The notes beneath the pieces were generated by a model, which ran no database searches, was not told the DNA's origin, and saw only the letters and a list, made by a program, of their open reading frames with translations. DNA of 64,000 nt from positions 10,998,001 to 11,062,000 of the forward strand of contig CM028895.1 in the NCBI GenBank assembly GCA_016801885.1. Reading direction: 5' to 3'. The translations under genes and the position numbers were made by a program. Positions 49,700-63,650 of this stretch are shown here, in pieces; within the stretch, counting starts at the first letter, position 1, and each line of letters opens with the position of its first letter. This stretch comes from Toxotes chatareus (Eukaryota > Chordata > Actinopteri > Toxotidae).

Positions 49700-51989
49700 A
49701 GTATGTCAATAGCACGTAGCTCAGTGGGAGCAAATTAATCATCATTGTTCAACCTGGTGAACTTGACACATCTATTAGGTTTTCACAGTGGTCACTGCGT
49801 TCATCATCACCACTAGATGGAAAATGAAGCAAATATACCCAAACTGGGTGCATCTTTACAGTCATCTGAGCTATCTGAGTCATCTCTCTGCCAGGCTTCC
49901 TTCCCTTACTCTGTCCACCACGCAATAAAAAAGAAAGAAAGGTGCGAACCCACATACACTTAGACCTGACCCAAATAACCCCACGTCACTTGATTCTGCA
50001 GTGAATCTGGTCCACGATTGACCGTATGTAGCGCTTTACAGGGGTGGGAAAAAAAATCCCCTGCCGGGAGGCCTCCCTATGTACCGACGCATAAAAAACC
50101 TAAGAATCGCAAAACTTTTCCTCACCACACCTATGTCAACCAAGAAAGGTCCTAGTCCAGTCCCCTTGGAACGAAACTTGGCAGAGCGAGACGAGCCAGT
50201 GTTTGACCTCAAAGTCCAACTCACCCTCCCTGTACAATAAAGCTTCTATCAAAATTTGGGTGGTGATGATGGTCAGCAACGCAACTATGCTCAGAACACA
50301 GACTGACCAATCGATATACATCAGACTTGCCTGTGTATCTCCACCATTTAATGATGGAAAACTTACCAACTTACTGACCAATGATTTTACTCAATATCAA
50401 AAAATCACAAATGTATCTCGGATGTCAATTCATTTTTTAAATGCATTCATAAAACATCATCCATGGGCTGAATAACTGCTTGAGAAAGCCAACATCACAG
50501 ATCCAGCTGTGTTTCGCTTGAACTTTCCTGAGACCGTGTCCTCTTGAGGCATCACAAGTGAAGAGTTTGTAAAACTTCAGTTCCAACAACAGAGATAATA
50601 TATGGTCACAGTCTGTGCTTAATCAGCACTTGAGCTTCACTACACAGAAAATCAGTCCATTCACCTCCTCGATGCAGCAGACTCACTTCCTGGTCATGTC
50701 CTGTAGTTTGAAGGGCAGCTTGCAGACTTGTGAGATGTGGGCTGCAACAGTCCTTCAGAGATGAGGTACGGAGATTTAGGCGGTGTCCATGGCTTGGTGG
50801 ATCAGGTCAGGTCACAACATTCCCCTCCCAGCCTTCCTTAAGGTTAGACATATGATTTGAACAGAGAAAAAAAGAATCAATAGCCATCAATAAAAAAGCA
50901 AACAGACTAAAGCAAAGCTTCAACATGACATCAGATTTTACCATTGATTGCTGCTCTCTCACTTCCCCTGACTCTGGTGTCTGCTGCTTTCACAGACTGT
51001 GGTGGAACAGTCCAGTGCATCCATCCCTGCAGGGTGGAAAGTCGGCTGGGAGTCTCCAAAATCATCTATCCATCAGTCCATTAACTCGAAACTTCATCAC
51101 ATTCCAGTTCTGTATTGCCTGTGGAACTCTTCCTCAGCATGTTCTGCTGTGGTCTTGTGATCTTTGCGAATCCTTCCAGAGAGGCTCAGCAGTAATTACA
51201 AAGTCCAATGTCCTGACATACATGGAGACAGTCTGAGAAGACACTATTGTCTCCTACTGCACTTTACACCTTTTGCCGACTAATATCAACAGGTTGACAG
51301 CTCCATGTTTTGGGTTCAGAGACAGAGAAGTCCAAATGTAAAGTAAGAAATTAAAAGAAAAAAAAAAAGACAAAACAAATGCTCAAGCACTACAGAGTAC
51401 AAGGTTTTCTTCATCCGAGTGACAAAGTTAAATAAAGTCACAATGAGAAAGAAAATTAAGAAAAAGATTAACTACGAAAACAAAATTAAAAAAAATAAAC
51501 ATACACATAAATATGTAAACGAAAATAAATAAAATGACAAGTGTATGAAAAAGGTTCTAAAGGACAGAAAACTGACAATTTGGGAGCAATGTGTGCAACA
51601 GACAATGTAAAAGTAAACAGCATGAATAAAGAGCGTAACATTATCGCTAGAAGTTCAGCCACAGATTAGAGCCTCAGTTCACTTATAATTGAACTACAGC
51701 AGCTACAGAATCATTTAAGCAGAATTTATGGTCTGTCCAAACTTCGACATGTCTTCCTCACTCTGTCCCTTCAATCACTGGAACGAGGCCTTAGCTGTGT
51801 CTTTGGCATGTTTTTAAAACATAGTGAAAGGTTTCTCCACCATCTGTAAACGTCTCTTCAGGTTTGCCTTCTGAAATGGCTGTCACTCTGTTCACATTTG
51901 TTTATAAAGATTAACAGTTCTACTTCAAGACAAAGCCTGTTATCCTTTACACCTTCTTTTCAATTCAGCCCATGACAATGTCTCATTTC
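49700..51989. repeat. Duplication unit B (full length, 2290 bp)
   Basis: Full-length copy; together with unit C it defines the period. The order along + is: segment with GCAAATATACCCAAACTGGG, the hydrophobic exon-like part on minus, the CTGACTCTGGTG anchor, an A-rich stretch, then AACTTCGACATGTCTTCCTC. Confidence 0.85.
50225..50330 (-). other. Exon-like segment for a transmembrane span, unit B
   Basis: Same 106-nt structure as in unit A with both splice sites intact (acceptor ACACAG, donor GTGAGT). One residue before the shared Cys differs among copies (Thr in A, Val in B, Ala in C), while the rest of the span is almost unchanged. The upstream and downstream exons remain unidentified. Confidence 0.35.
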
Positions 51990-54050
51990 AAGTATGTCAA
52001 TAGCATGTAGCTCAGTAGAAGCAAATTAATCATCATTGTTCAACCTGGTGAACTTGACACATCTATTAGGTTTTCATAGTGGTCACTGTGTTCATCATCA
52101 CCACTAGATGGAAAATGAAGCAAATATACCCAAACTGGGTGCATCTTTACTGTCCTCTGAGCTATCTGAGTCGTCTCTCTGCCAGGCTTCCTTCCCTTAC
52201 CCTGTCCACCATGCAATAAAAAAGAAAGGTGCGAACCCACCTACACTTAAACCTGACCCAAATAACCCCACGTCGCTTGATTCTGCAGTGAATCTGGTCC
52301 ACGATTGACTGTACGTAGCGCTTTACAGGGGTGGGATAAAGAAAATCCCCTGCCGGGAGGCCTCCCTATGTGCCGACGCAAAAAAAAGTAAGAATCGCAA
52401 AACTTTTCCTCACCACACCTATGTCAACCAAGAAAGGTCCTAGTCCAGTCCCCTTGGAACGAAACTTGGCAGAGTGAGACGAGCCAGTGTTTGACCTCAA
52501 AGTCCAACTCACCTTCCCTGTACAATAAAGCTTCTATCAAAATTTGGGTGGTGATGATGGTCAGCAATGCAACTATGCTTAGGACACAGGCTGACCAATT
52601 GATAAACATCAGACTTGCCTATGTATCTCCACCATTTAATGATGGAAAACTTACCAACTTACTGACCTATGATTTTACTCAATATCAAAAAATCACAAAT
52701 GTATCTCGGATGTCAATTCATTTTTTAAATGCATTCATAAAACATCATCCATGGGCTGAATAACTACTTGAGAAAGCCAACATCACAGATCCAGCTGTGT
52801 TTCGCTTGAACTTTCCTGAGACCGTGTCCTCTTGATGCATCACAAGTGAAGAGTTTGTAAAACTTCAGTTCCAACAACAGAGATAATATATGGTCACAGT
52901 CTGTGCTTAATCAGCACTTGAGCTTCACTACACAGAAAATCAGTCCATTCACCTCGATGCAGCAGACTCACTTCCTGGTCATGTCCTGTAGTTTGAAGAG
53001 CAGCTTGCAGACTTGTGAGATGTGGGCTGCAACAGTCCTTCAGAGATGAGGTACGGAGATCTAGGCGGTGTCCATGGCTTGGTGGATCAGGTCAGGTCAC
53101 AACATTCCCCTCCCAGCCTTTCTTAAGGTTGGACATATGATTTGAACAGAGAAAAAAAAAATCATTAGCCAGCAGTAAAAAGCAAACAGACTAAAGCAAA
53201 GCTTCAACATGACATCAGATTTTACCTTTGGTTGCCGCTCTCTCACTTCCCCTGACTCTGGTGTCTGCTGCTTTCACAGACTGTGGTGGAACAGTCCAGT
53301 GCATCCATCCCTGCAGGGTGGAAAGTCGGCTGGGAGTCTCCAAAATCATCTATCCATCAGTCCATTAACTCGAAACTTCATCACATTCCAGTTCTGTATT
53401 GCCCGTGGAACTCCTCCTCAGCATGTTCTGCTGTGGTCTTGTGATCTTTGCAAATCCTTCCAGAGAGGCTCAGCAGTAATTACAAAGTCCAATGTCCTGA
53501 CATACATGGAGACAGTCTGAGAAGATACTATTGTCTCCTACTGCACTTTACACCTTTTGCCGACTAATATCAACAGGTTGACAGCTCCATGTTTTGGGCT
53601 CAGAGACAGAAAAGTCCAAATGTAAATTAAAAAAAAAAAAAGACAAAACAAATGCTCAAGCACTACAAAGTACAAGGTTTTCTTCATCCAAGTGACAAAG
53701 TTAAATGAAGTCACAATGAGAAAGAAAATTAAGAAAAAGAATCACTACGAAAACAAAATAAAAAAAAAAAAACCATACACATAAATATGTAAAGTGAAAC
53801 TAAAATAAATAAAATGACAAGTGTATGAAAAAGGTTCTAAAGGACAGAAAACTGACAATTTGGGAGCAATGTGTGCAACAGACCATGTAAAAGTAAAGAG
53901 TAAGGATAAAGAGAGTAACACCATCATTGGAAGTTCAGCCACTGAATAAAGCCTCAGTTCACTCAATCGAACTACAGCAGCTACAGAATCATTCAAGCAG
54001 AATTTACGGTCTGTCCAAACTTCAACATGTCTTCCTCACTCGGTTTCTTC
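51990..54050. repeat. Duplication unit C (right end truncated)
   Basis: It follows unit B closely until about 54030 (TTCAACATGTCTTCCTCACT), where it leaves the unit path and joins unit D. About 200 bp of the end seen in units A and B is missing. Confidence 0.8.
52513..52618 (-). other. Exon-like segment for a transmembrane span, unit C
   Basis: Same structure as units A and B. The acceptor is changed from CACAG to CATAG, still a valid AG. The start of the segment reads MFINW instead of MYIDW. Family unknown. Confidence 0.35.
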
Positions 54051-55182
54051 AAGCGTCTCCTTGCTGAATAACCACTTGAGAAAGCCAACATCACAGATCC
54101 AGCTGTGGTTCGTTTGAACTTTCCTGACACGTCTCCTTTTGAGGCATCACAAGTGAAGAGGTGGTAAAACTTTGGTTCCTACAACAGAGTAAAGAAATGG
54201 TCAGTCTGTGCTTAATCAGCACTTGAGCTTCACTATGCAAAAAATCAGCCCATCCAGCTCCTCGATGCAGCAGACTCACTTCCTGGTCATGTCCTGTAGT
54301 TTGAAGAGCAGCTTGCAGACTTGTGCGATGTGGGCTGCAACAGTCCTTCACAGGTGAGGTCAGGAGATCTAGGCGGTGTCCAGGGCTTGGTGGATCAGGT
54401 CAGGTCACAACATTCCCCTTCCAGCCTTCCTTAAGGTTGGACATATGACTCAAACAGAGAAAAAAAAAACAATCATTAGCCAGCAGCAAAACACAAACAG
54501 ACTAAAGCAAACCTTCTACATGACCTCAGATCTTACCTTTGGTTGCCGCTTCTCACTTCTCCTGACTCTGGTGTCTGCTGCTTTCACAGACTGTGGTGGA
54601 AAAGTCCAGTGCATCCATCCCTGCAGGGTGGAAAGTCTGCTGGGAGACTCCGAAGTCATTTATCCATCAGTCCATTAAGTCAAAATTTCATCACATTCCA
54701 GTTCTGTATTGCCTGTGGAACTCTTCCTTAGCATGTATTGCCGTGGTCTTGTGATCTTTGCAAACCTTTCCACAGAGGCTCAGCAGTAATCACAAAGTCC
54801 AAAGACAGAAAAGTCCAAATGCAAAGTAAGAAATAAAAAAAAAAAAAGATCAATAAATGATCAAGCACTACAGAGTACAAGGTTTTCTTCATGCAAGTGA
54901 CAAAGTTAAATAAAGTCACAATGACAAAGAAATTTAAGAAAAAGGTTAACTAAGAAAACAAAATTAAAAAAAAAAACACAAATATGTATTAACACACACA
55001 TCTATTTGGTTTTCACAGTGGTCACTGCGTTCGTCATCACTACTAGATGGAAAATGAAGCAAATATACCCAAACTGGGTGCATCTTTACAGTTGCCTGAG
55101 CTATCTGAGTCATCTCTCTGCCAGGCTTCCTTCCCTTACCCTGTCCACCACGCAATAAAAAAAAAAAAAAAAAAAAAAAAAA
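54051..55182. repeat. Duplication units D/E (internally deleted remnants) and poly(A) end
   Basis: D begins in the middle of a unit (GAGAAAGCCAACATCACAGA), lacks the hydrophobic exon-like segment, and runs to about 54960. There it joins directly to the start portion of another unit (E, with GCAAATATACCCAAACTGGG near 55060). E breaks at an A26 run. Confidence 0.75.
55157..55182. repeat. A26 homopolymer
   Basis: Twenty-six A residues end the duplicated array; ordinary copies have only a short A-run (AATAAAAAAG) here. Confidence 0.9.
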
Positions 55183-58100
55183 GTACCTACCTACACTTAA
55201 ACCTTAAACTTAAACAAGCATATAAAATTAATCTTTTTTAAGTAACAAGACAGAAACTTCAATGGCGAAAGCAGTAGAAACGGCTTAGGTTAGCAAAGAA
55301 AAGAAATGATAACAAAAGGAAAAGTAAAAAAAGATGCTAGATAAGCATCATTGATCAAGATTAGAATAGACACAGAGCTTGCCATCAGATACACATCTTC
55401 AACCAACAGAGACTGATAAACAATGACTGTCAGTTGATATACAAATCTAAGCTATGTATACAAAAACTTTAAACAAATAGCAATGTAAATACCAAACATC
55501 TGAAAACGTTGCTCCAGCTTTGCAAGCAACTGTGAGAAGGGCTCCATTAATACAACGACGGTCACTATAATCATTTAGCAGTTGCGCTACAAGCAACACA
55601 TACAATCCTGGTAAGAACAGCAAAAGTATGGATTAACAAACAAAAACATATGATTTCAACCAACATGAAAGCAATATTTTTGCCACAGGCCATGTTCACT
55701 TGAAAGCTATCAAACAGCTTGTTAATCTTAAAGGTACAACATAATCAACAGTAAATAAATTCAAGTCTATCATTAAGTCTAGGCTAGAGCTAATAGTCAC
55801 TGGCTATGGAAGATTTAGGGAAAGGAGCTCCAGACTACGCACTCACATGACACATTAGCCTCCATGATTTCGCAGGTCAATGCCATTAAGCTTTCTCGAA
55901 CTGCACTCGAAACTTTCAATGAAATACTAGCACTGTGCGGATTACTACATACATTCTCCTAGGTGATTACGCAGATTCAACATAGCATTGCACGACCTCG
56001 ACACGTATGCAGCTAAGATTTGAAATCATTAACAAATATTGAAACTTAATGTAGAAAGTTAGCAATGATGTCAAACATTCCTGAATAAAGATTATAACAA
56101 TTTACAAATCAACTTGAAAAAATATGACTAAGATTGCAATCTTTATGCACCATTTCAGCTGAACACCCGACATTAATTTGCAATTAATGTAAGAGTAGAG
56201 GTAGTCCTTTAGGAAACAATGTGAGCTGATTGAATCAGGTAAATCAATAGAAGATAGTTTTTTTACTAGAGCACGTCGTACAATCTTAGCTTAACTGTTA
56301 TAACACCAGGGGCCAGGAGGTAAGTATAAGACGACTAGTTGACTAATCAAAATAAGCAAGGTTTAACTGTAGCATGGTGATGATAGTCTGAGGTAAAGGA
56401 GACTGTTCATTGTTAACCTTAAGGTTGGTCACTAGTTGCACAGGCTATGTCAAATCTAGATGCCTAAGTCTAGCTGCAAATGGTTAAGAAGCATGGATGA
56501 TATTCTTACTGGAGTATTGCCCATTGTGTGGTTATTCAGTATCATTAGCATCAAGCGACACAAGTTGGCATTGACTCTGATCAGGCAGATAGAGGGTTCA
56601 TGCTGCTGAAATGGTACTCCGACAAAACTTGGAACCCAAAGGTGCTCGCTTATTGGTTTACATGGAGACATGTGCGAATTCGGTCGTTGGTCCGGGGTCA
56701 AGCCAATGCCAGTGCGACCATCGCAGAGGCTTCGAACTAGTCGGGATGTCAGCTGTTCTGAATATCCACCATTGTTACGCTTTACGGTGATCTGTACTTT
56801 CCCCTGAGCTCTACTGACTCGTGTGAGTGGAGTTATGTGCATCATATAGGCCTAAAGGGAATCTATGAACCGTAAATATGTTAAACGCATGGCATGCTAA
56901 TTAACCCATTCAATAATCAATTATTGAATTGGACTATTGTATCTTAGTGATAAAGGTGTGAAATATAGCATGGTCATATCCATGATTTAGCTTTGATTGT
57001 TATTATGCAAACCAAAGCCATTGATGTCATAAAGTAATTCACTTGAACTTATTAGGGGCACATTTGAACTATGTGAACTGACACCGAAATCAGGAAAGGG
57101 CATGAGAAATTCCAGTATAACTTAGGTTGTATTTATCTCGCATTTAATGTGCCTATTGTGCAAATGTGTATTAGCAACATGACATTTCGGTAGAATGTTA
57201 CTAGATCAAAGACTTGGTTCTGTGAACTGCTGCATTTAGCAAACTGTACCAATGATTGCAGGCTACATATCGTTAGAAAGTATAATTTACTTTGGATATG
57301 ATTGTTTAACATGTACTTAAGTAACATTTTAAATTATCTGCTAAAAAATTCTGTACTATAATTACTTTTGAAATCTTACAGTACTGAAGGAACCATTTAG
57401 GAGCTCTACTTTCAGTCACGAAATGTGAATGCATTGAGAACAACATTTTTGTCTTAAGCATAGATGTAATGAGCTTGGAGAAGCAGAAGCTTTCAGGTTA
57501 CTATCTATAAAAGCTAAGTTAAGTTAGCCAACCTGCTTTTAGTATTTGTAGTCGTAAAATATTATTCCTTGTTATATCATCTGATTGATATAACAATTCA
57601 AAGTCTTTCATGCTTATGACATGGTTGGAATCGAAGCTTTTCATCTGGGCGAGCCTTTAGTCGCTACTTTAGAATCCGTAGTCCAAGTGATGCAAGAGTT
57701 TATGAGACAATTGAGATAGTGAGTTCAGTCAAAGATTACTTCAGCCTATGTGCTCGTTATCCCGAGGTATTTATGAAATGCAAAATGATGGTTGCTCGTC
57801 TCATCGGAGTACTTGACTCCTATCAGCGAGGTTGGGTCTGACCTTATCCTTAGGGTGATAGGTTTCTTCATTGGTAAACCACCAGTTAGCTGGTGAAGTA
57901 GGACTGCAAGAACAGATTGTGGCTTATCCAAAATCTCAAAAGCGAATGAAGAATTAGGTGTCAGAATTTAGAGATAGTTAATTATGTGCTGCTTGTGATA
58001 GTTTGTGGATGTCTTTTCAATTGCTAAATTCTGCAGAATAATTTTATATATGTGAGAATTGTTCTCCTCATTATCATAAATTGAGCCATCCTACATGGAT

Positions 58101-61100
58101 AGTCCTCCTCATTCAATACCTTCTCTTCTCTAACAGAAGCTTTGGGCTCTTATGTCCCTTTTTAAAAGTTCACTGCCATGATGGTACAGTACCTTAAACT
58201 CAAGACAAACATAAATGAATTCTTCCATTAGTTAGAAAAATATGACATTCCAGAAACATATATGTACATAGCCTCTCGTAACATTTAGTTGGTTGAAGCG
58301 TGAAAAATTAAGACTTGTAGAAACATGTGATACTTGTGTGTCAGACATGGGATTACAATAGAATGCTAAAAATACGCTACTGGTAAGATGGCAAAGGGAC
58401 ATAAAGGTTTATCACATAGTGTAAAATATGTCAGAAATGGAATGAGTATTCAATGCCTGACAAATTAATTGTACAATCATTAATCTTCACTAAAGTTTAT
58501 ATTGATAATTCTAAAGCCTTAATAGAAAACTAGAGATAAAAATGAAATTAAGCTAATAACTAGCCATATAGCTGCTAAATTCACTCTCATACAAAATCTT
58601 AACTCTAAGTACAAATTGTTTCGTAGTTCAGAAAATTCTCAGCCATCAAGTTAATAAACTCTAATTAGAGCATTTAATGTAGGGCCTTTGACTTTAAAGC
58701 GTTTGCGATGACAATTAACGGGCTTCGGAACAATAGGACAACTACGTGTTAGTAGACTGTGTCCAATCATTGAATGGTAACAATGAACTGACTTACTCTA
58801 TCGAGTTACGTAAACTGTCCATAGTTATTTGCTGGGAAAAAATCAATGGGACGGACCTGCTGCTAAGTGCTATCAGGTTCTGAGATTACTGTAGTCTTGA
58901 TAGCTTGATAGATATGTCAAGCAATGATCCAATGATCTATTAAGTTAATCCTAGAATCAAAGTTCAAAGTTTTAATTCATGTTGAGTTCAGTCATCTAAG
59001 TCGTTATATCGCTTTACCCTTATTTCTCAAAGTATTTGTACATCCTATCCACGTACGCTCACTGTCCGTATTGCATTGCCACGATTTATACGAACAGAGG
59101 AAAATTTGGATGGTTCTCTGTCTCGTGTCCGGCCAAACCTAGGACCAGGACTGCTAGATAAAGAAAGGGGGCCAACAACTGTCTTACATGGGACTTTATA
59201 ATACATGTCTTTGTCTGGAAACATAAGAAGTTGGTTCCATAACTGAATGTTAAGCTATGAATTATTTGAAAATGTAAACAGATTAAACTTGCTGGATCTG
59301 AATATCGACAACAATTAGAAAGTCCTTGCTAAAATGTAAGGTTGAGAAAGTTTGAGAGTGAAAGGTAGTCGGCATACAAGTCGGTGATCACATCATGATG
59401 GAAGTCAAAGGTAATGATGCAAAGAGTTAGATCATTCTAGGACATCAAGAAGGTTACAGGAAGTATTCTGGTTCCCTGTGCCTATTCATGCATAAGTATT
59501 AAATTGTATTATATTATTATCTAACTCTTTACTAATAATTCAATCAGACAGCTAAAAGAACATGATTAACATGATATTAACATGTTGACAGCCATATAAT
59601 AATGTAAACTAAGTATTGTTAACATAAGTCCTATTGAAACTTAACTTATGTAATTCATTAGATACATCATAACTTAAAACACCATAACGTAAATCTACTA
59701 ATGATACCAATGTACATCTAGTTGTATTCAAACATTAATATTATACGAAACTTATATTCACTTTCATAAATGATAGGAATACAATGGAAATTATGCCTAT
59801 TGAAAGACAATATAAAATTAAACCAAAAGTAAATTCTGACAGATCATATCAAGAAGAAAGATGTTAACAGAATAAAGATTAGACATTTTGTAAGATAAAT
59901 AATCAAAATTAAGCAATAGATCAGACGTTCAGAGTCCCAATTACAAATTGCACTAATTATTATCACTGTATTAAAAAATAGGCATTAACTGGTACTTGTT
60001 CATAACATGTATGGGCTACTGAGGACAACATATTTTAGATAATAAAAAGAAGGAATCTAATTTAATGATAGCACAAACAAAGGAACCCTGTCATTAGAAC
60101 TATCATGGTAACATTAACACTAATCAAAATATCCATAATATACTCAGAAACTTTAGCCCATATTTTTTCTTAAATACAAAGACGTACAATCAAATACATT
60201 GAACAACCACCTTTAAAATTAATGTCAATTAAAGTATATTCAGCAGAACCAGAACTTCAAGTACACTAAAACTCATATTAAAATTCTACAAATTATGTAC
60301 TCATGGGCACAAATGTCACTTGGACTAGCTGGCAACACTATGATCCTAATTTCATACTTACAGATCTAATACTTCATTCACGAGTCGATCGTAACTGGTA
60401 TCATATGACTATTCCCAGAATACCTTTAGGACTTAGATTACATGTATAACATTTTAGCCAGAAACTAGCTAATCACTTAGTTGATCTCAATCAAATCTAA
60501 CTGTCTTTACAATATGAATGAAACATTCTAAGAACACAAGAAGTTAATACTTACTGGTCATTCTACTCAGCTATCGTGATCTTCACAGACTGTCTTTACA
60601 TCAGACTCTACTTAGTAAAGAATTATTCACGTATTGAACCTACTCCAATGTAGCACTCTCCTCAGTCCCTGATTCTCTTGAGCATTAACTTGAGAGTCCT
60701 GTGGTGACTATATCTGAGTGTGCTAAAAGAGTTCCAACCCTACTCACAGTAAAGGCTCAATCCAAGCAGACATTAACAGCAACATGTTGCAGTAGAAGAG
60801 CCATGTGAAACTAAACAATCTACCACCCACCAAATAACTTCGACTTTACAGAATGTGGACATCTCCGACACCCAGACTAATAAAATGGTTTAAATCATTA
60901 ACTAACTCTGGTAAAGGTATCTAGGTTCTCAGGAATCAGTCAACCACTCAAATCATTGGAAAGCTATGAAAACTGGGTCCATTGGTCACAATGCATCACT
61001 AGGACACATTTAATAGTTGAACAGCATGTCCATGTTAATAAGATAGAAATGCCCAATTGCAGCTCTTACAGTAATTCATAAAGTCTAGTAAAAAGCAATC

Positions 61101-63650
61101 AGTAATTACCAATAGCTTATATAATCAATCAGCCTTCAATGTTTACATGTTCAAGTTAAGGTTATGATCATTTAAACCTAGCAGTTCATCAGTGTCTTAA
61201 TTATCTATTGTCCAGGTCAATACAAATAACTTCAGTTCATTTAAACAAAGTCATCTTAAGAATCTATCTGGTAGACTCTTCCTAACAGCTCATTTCGCTA
61301 CTGCAATGCTAGTAAAGGGAACCATCTAACCTGACAGTACCCACTCCATGGTCGTCATCCTACACAGAAAAGTGGAAGCCTTTCCAACTGCTCATACCCT
61401 AACATGAGCACTACCTCAGTCCATCAATAACTTAAGAATAAAATAATCATCAACACTATGATATCACCCTAAGTTCTTGGCTGCATTTTCTGCACTAGAA
61501 ACGGAAAATCAATGTGTTTACGTAAATCTGGATTTAGTACCAAGTACGAACTGCTAAACTTACACGCAGCCATGTGCAGAATTATCAGCTAAGTGCGTAC
61601 TTTGCTGTGCCACAGTTAATTTGTAAATTGAAAAACAACACCACAAAATATCAAATTTCATGAATTCTAATATGCAAAAAGACCAGCTTAAAACGAAATA
61701 CATCACACTTGAGCAACTATTAGATGATGCACTAATTTAAAATAGTGAGTTCTAAATAGACATATTATTCGTAGAAGTCTCATAGACCAGATCAAGTTAC
61801 GGTTAAACAGCATGGTAATCATGAGTTTAACAGTTAAACAGTATCCAGTAATGTCAGGAGCCATTAGTCAGCTTGAGACTTAATTTAGACATTTCAACAG
61901 TAAATTTCCATCTTAGAAAGGTCAGTCCACTTCAGCATCACAACATGAATCAACCAATTCACTCATCATAGATCACGGCAACTAGCTAGTTATCATGCTT
62001 AATTCAGTAGTCGCCAATCTGGAAGCACCTAGGACTTGTACTGATATCAGTCACCATTGATCTGCTTAACTGGTCGGACATATTAGGAAAGTCATATCAT
62101 ACCTGACAAGCAGTCATGACATTTTTTCCTGATTCATACTACAAGTACTTCGTGTACTTGATTTGTCCACGAATCCGTCGTCTGCAAATGCGTGCGAGTT
62201 GCACATGCTGTTAACCAATCACTACCAACAGTGCTACATAACCATGATCATTGGTTACTAGTTCTCAAACACTTTAGACTCATATCAATCACGAAGTACA
62301 AAGCTAAGGATCTCCCAAAATAATGCATAAAATACTAATTTCCATGTACCAAACTGAATAATAAATGTTTAAGGTAAAAATTAAAGCAATTTATAAAAGA
62401 AAAGCATGAAGAAGCTAGATAAACTTTAAGAAATACAATCAAGATCTTACTAACCTGTGTAGCATGTTTTTAGACTATCCTAGACAGTACTCAGCTTGTT
62501 CAGTTAATAAATTAAGGTTGTCATGATGTACACAGCTTAAAATATCGTCAAATTCAGACTTAATGAACTGCATACTTCCTTGTCCTTCATTTAGATGAGG
62601 CTCAATATGGCATATGCAGTTAAAAGCATTATTGAGTTCACCTAGGCAGTTCTATCAAGGTCATCATGCCAGTTTTCCACCCATCAAAAAGCATACATGG
62701 TAACTTACCTGACTAGATTCTCATTAGCCATACCAATAAAAGATGCAATAATGCTTCCAAACTAAGAGTTATATTGTCTACTATTCGTGAAGGTACTCCC
62801 TGGCTTAGTCCAGGGATGCAGTATATCTCTACTAGAAAGCGTTAAGCAATGCATAAAGTCGTTTAACCTCAACTACACTTATTCCTGCAACTAACCCGTT
62901 AGATGCAGTCTAGAGAACTTGGCGATTGACATGTCCAGTGAGTGTCACAATCTGAGTAACTCCATGACCATATAGCTTCAAAATAATGATCTTCACTGTC
63001 AAAAAATTCACTTTAAACCATTACTAAAGTCATAAGTAAATCACGTTAAAAAGTCAACATAGTAGATCATCAACTTGCGACTTACTCAACGTTTTAATTT
63101 ACAGTATTTACAGTAAGCACAAAACCTAATGTCCATGATTTCCTTGATTCAAATCACGAATATATATCAGAGCAACATTTTATGCTAACATCAGGTCATA
63201 AGCCTGAGGAACTTCTGAAGTCAAGTTAGGTGTTCTTAGAAGTGTCTACTGATATCTCAAGCAGAACTTCCCTTTCAGCTCTATCTGGTTAGCCTTCTGT
63301 TACTGACAAGAAATCTCAATAACAATATTTTGGTTCACAGTTAAACATCGACTTCATGTACTATTAAATGACGAATTGTACCATTGCTTAGGAGTCTACA
63401 ATTCCGACTCTCTTCTTCGTTCAGACATTAAGATTCAATCAATGACATTCTACCTAAGAATAAATGCAGTTACAACGTGTACTTAATTTCAATCACGTTA
63501 GCAATGATCACAGTGCAAGTGTACTTGACAAGATGATTTCAATTCCCACTACGTAGTGTTCTTCAAATTTACTTCCACAGATCCAGTTAAGGCTTAACAT
63601 TAATTCTTCAAGTCCTTGAATTCCTGAGGAGCCTGTGCTGCTCTTCTGTT
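55183..63650. other. Second gene-less, homopolymer-poor AT-rich block
   Basis: No exon, RNA gene, microsatellite or transposon end recognised in 8.5 kb. The longest ORF (56456-56845, minus, 129 codons) sits in a slightly GC-richer patch but resembles no family I know. Texture matches 13.8-21.65 kb and differs sharply from the 22-55 kb between them. Confidence 0.5.

Larger units (their letters stand above)
47525..55182. repeat. Tandem segmental duplication, 2.29-kb period, partial copies
   Basis: The same long sequence recurs in direct orientation. The anchor AAGTATGTCAATAG (CAGTATGTCAATAG in the second copy) occurs near 47700, 49699 and 51990. A second anchor CTGACTCTGGTGTCTGCTGC occurs near 48684, 50968, 53252 and 54562. 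Full spacing is about 2284-2290 bp. An extra short diverged piece at about 47531-47600 matches the segment GTACAAGGTTTTCTTCATCC of the units. The array ends in an A26 run at 55157-55182. Copies B and C look nearly identical by eye, A is more diverged, and D/E are deleted forms. Confidence 0.92.

Noticed and set aside
56456..56845. 129-codon minus ORF in the right homopolymer-poor block
   Set aside because: No recognisable domain, composition follows local GC; sequence quality of the block is itself in doubt.
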